Part shown: positions 63,348 to 64,000 of the stretch, in pieces
Position numbering within the stretch: the first letter of the stretch is position 1
How the letters are laid out: the number at the start of each line of letters is the position of its first letter
Assembly: GCA_021568835.1 (NCBI GenBank)
Contig: JAKGSH010000003.1
Span: 1 to 64,000 of the forward strand
Direction of reading: 5' to 3'
DNA: 64,000 nucleotides
DNA from: Streptomyces sp. Tue 6430
GTDB taxonomy: Bacteria; Actinomycetota; Actinomycetes; Streptomycetales; Streptomycetaceae
The notes under the pieces: model-generated
Database searches by the model: none
Seen by the model: only the letters and a program-made list of their open reading frames with translations
What the model was told of the DNA's origin: nothing
Translations under genes and position numbers: made by a program

Positions 63348-64000
63348 TCACCGGACGCGGGCGTCCTCCGTCCGGGCCGTCGTGTTCCGCACCTCGGGGG
63401 CGGTGTCCATGGCGCCCAGGTCGCGGTGGCGGGTCTCCTTGGCCAGACCCACGGCGACGACCGTCAGCACGGAGGCGGCGATCACGTACAGGGCGATCGG
63501 CGTGGAGCTGTCGTAGTCGGCCAGCAGGGCGGTGGCGATGAGCGGGGCCGGAGCACCGGCCGCGACCGAGGCGAACTGGGCGCCGATGGAAGCGCCGGAG
63601 TAGCGCATCCGGGTCGCGAACATCTCGGAGAAGAAGGCCGCCTGGGGCGCGTACATCGCGCCGTGCAGGACCAGTCCGACGGTCACGGCGAGGATGAGGT
63701 TGCCGAAGCCGCCCGTGTCGATGAGCGAGAAGAAGGGGAACATCCACAGTCCGATGCCGACCGCGCCAGCAGGTAGACGGGACGCCGACCCACCCGGTCG
63801 GAGAGCGCGCCCCAGGCCGGGATCACCGCGAAGTGCACGGCGGAGGCGATGAGCACGGCGTTGAGGGCGGTCTGCTTGGAGACCCCGGCCGAGGTCGTCG
63901 CGTACACGAGGATGAAGGCGGTGATGACGTAGTAGGAGATGTTCTCCGCCATGCGCGCGCCCATCGCGACGAGCACGTCACGCCAGTGATGCCGCAGCAC
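63348..64000 (-). CDS. MHS-family MFS transporter (partial, runs off the window)
   Basis: The C-terminal half of a metabolite:H+ symporter of the MHS group, which imports organic acids, proline/betaine or shikimate. Visible: ITAFILVYATTSAGVSK, IPAWGALSDRVGRRPVYLL (the MFS loop motif GxLSDRxGRRP), LVLHGAMYAPQAAFFSEMFA, TRMRYSGASIGAQFASVAAG (conserved MHS region) and YVIAASVLTVVAVGLAKE. The frame breaks near 63766 (expected VYLL followed by VGIGLWMFPFFSL). The N-terminus lies beyond position 64000. Convergent with the GAF-PucR regulator across a strong terminator; acetoacetate or 3-hydroxybutyrate uptake is a fair guess. Confidence 0.83.

Noticed and set aside
2054..64000. Treating every frame-broken gene as a real pseudogene
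   Set aside because: Both halves of each gene remain conserved, and single added bases in G/C runs restore them, so sequence error is the simpler reading. Only genes cut by rearrangement were called pseudogenes.

Overview
This window is high-GC actinobacterial chromosome, almost certainly Streptomyces. The support is strongly G/C-biased third codon positions, many GTG starts, a Tat-exported endonuclease, mycothiol- and F420-type enzyme families, RsbW-like ATPases, and conserved Streptomyces hypotheticals (DUF6332-, DUF6643-, Rv1733c- and SHOCT-like). No rRNA, tRNA or CRISPR array was seen.

Layout. 0-4.5 kb: electron-transfer flavoprotein genes etfB-etfA, a strong terminator, a secreted EEP nuclease, an HpcH/HpaI-like aldolase. 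4.5-15.5 kb: housekeeping and regulatory genes: VOC protein, a LacI regulator divergent from a ROK sugar kinase around a perfect 12-bp operator, a P-loop/Nudix fusion, a kinase-like protein with a metallo-beta-lactamase partner, an M20 dipeptidase, a geranylgeranyl-reductase-type flavoprotein, and a TetR regulator divergent from a Ddn-like reductase.

15.97-26.34 kb is a mosaic mobile island inserted in, and replacing the middle of, an ancestral two-component operon. The 5' end of a sensor kinase gene lies on the left and the 3' end of a LuxR-type response regulator on the right. Between them lie a tyrosine recombinase with three copies of a 13-bp repeat, IS21-like end repeats, a complete DDE insertion sequence, a 2.76-kb IS5-type element that appears to carry a TetR/quinone-oxidoreductase pair as cargo, a TetR-SDR-AKR-SDR redox cassette, and a decayed Tn3 transposase.

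26.4-42 kb: two MFS exporters, MarR, a maleylpyruvate isomerase-like protein, an exported cytokinin-dehydrogenase-like flavoprotein, a DeoR/SIS/class II aldolase amino-sugar locus, an RlmG-like rRNA methyltransferase, AlkB, a ROK repressor, LysR and SRPBCC remnants, a beta-hydroxyacid dehydrogenase and an F420-type PPOX protein. 42-64 kb: an RsbW-like ATPase, Cds1-type cysteine desulfhydrase, DeoR, a large membrane hydrolase convergent with an unusual beta-helix/AAA+ fusion, MOSC, a double TerD protein, an HpnB-like glycosyltransferase, a racemase, Lnt, Nudix, 3-hydroxybutyrate dehydrogenase, a GAF-PucR regulator and an MHS-family transporter cut by the window end.

Data quality matters. About 32 single-base frame breaks interrupt otherwise well-conserved genes, most of them one G or C short in a G/C run, and adding one base per break restores every reading frame. 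I read these mainly as sequencing or assembly errors and annotate the affected genes as whole CDS with the break noted. Only genes cut by rearrangement are called pseudogenes.
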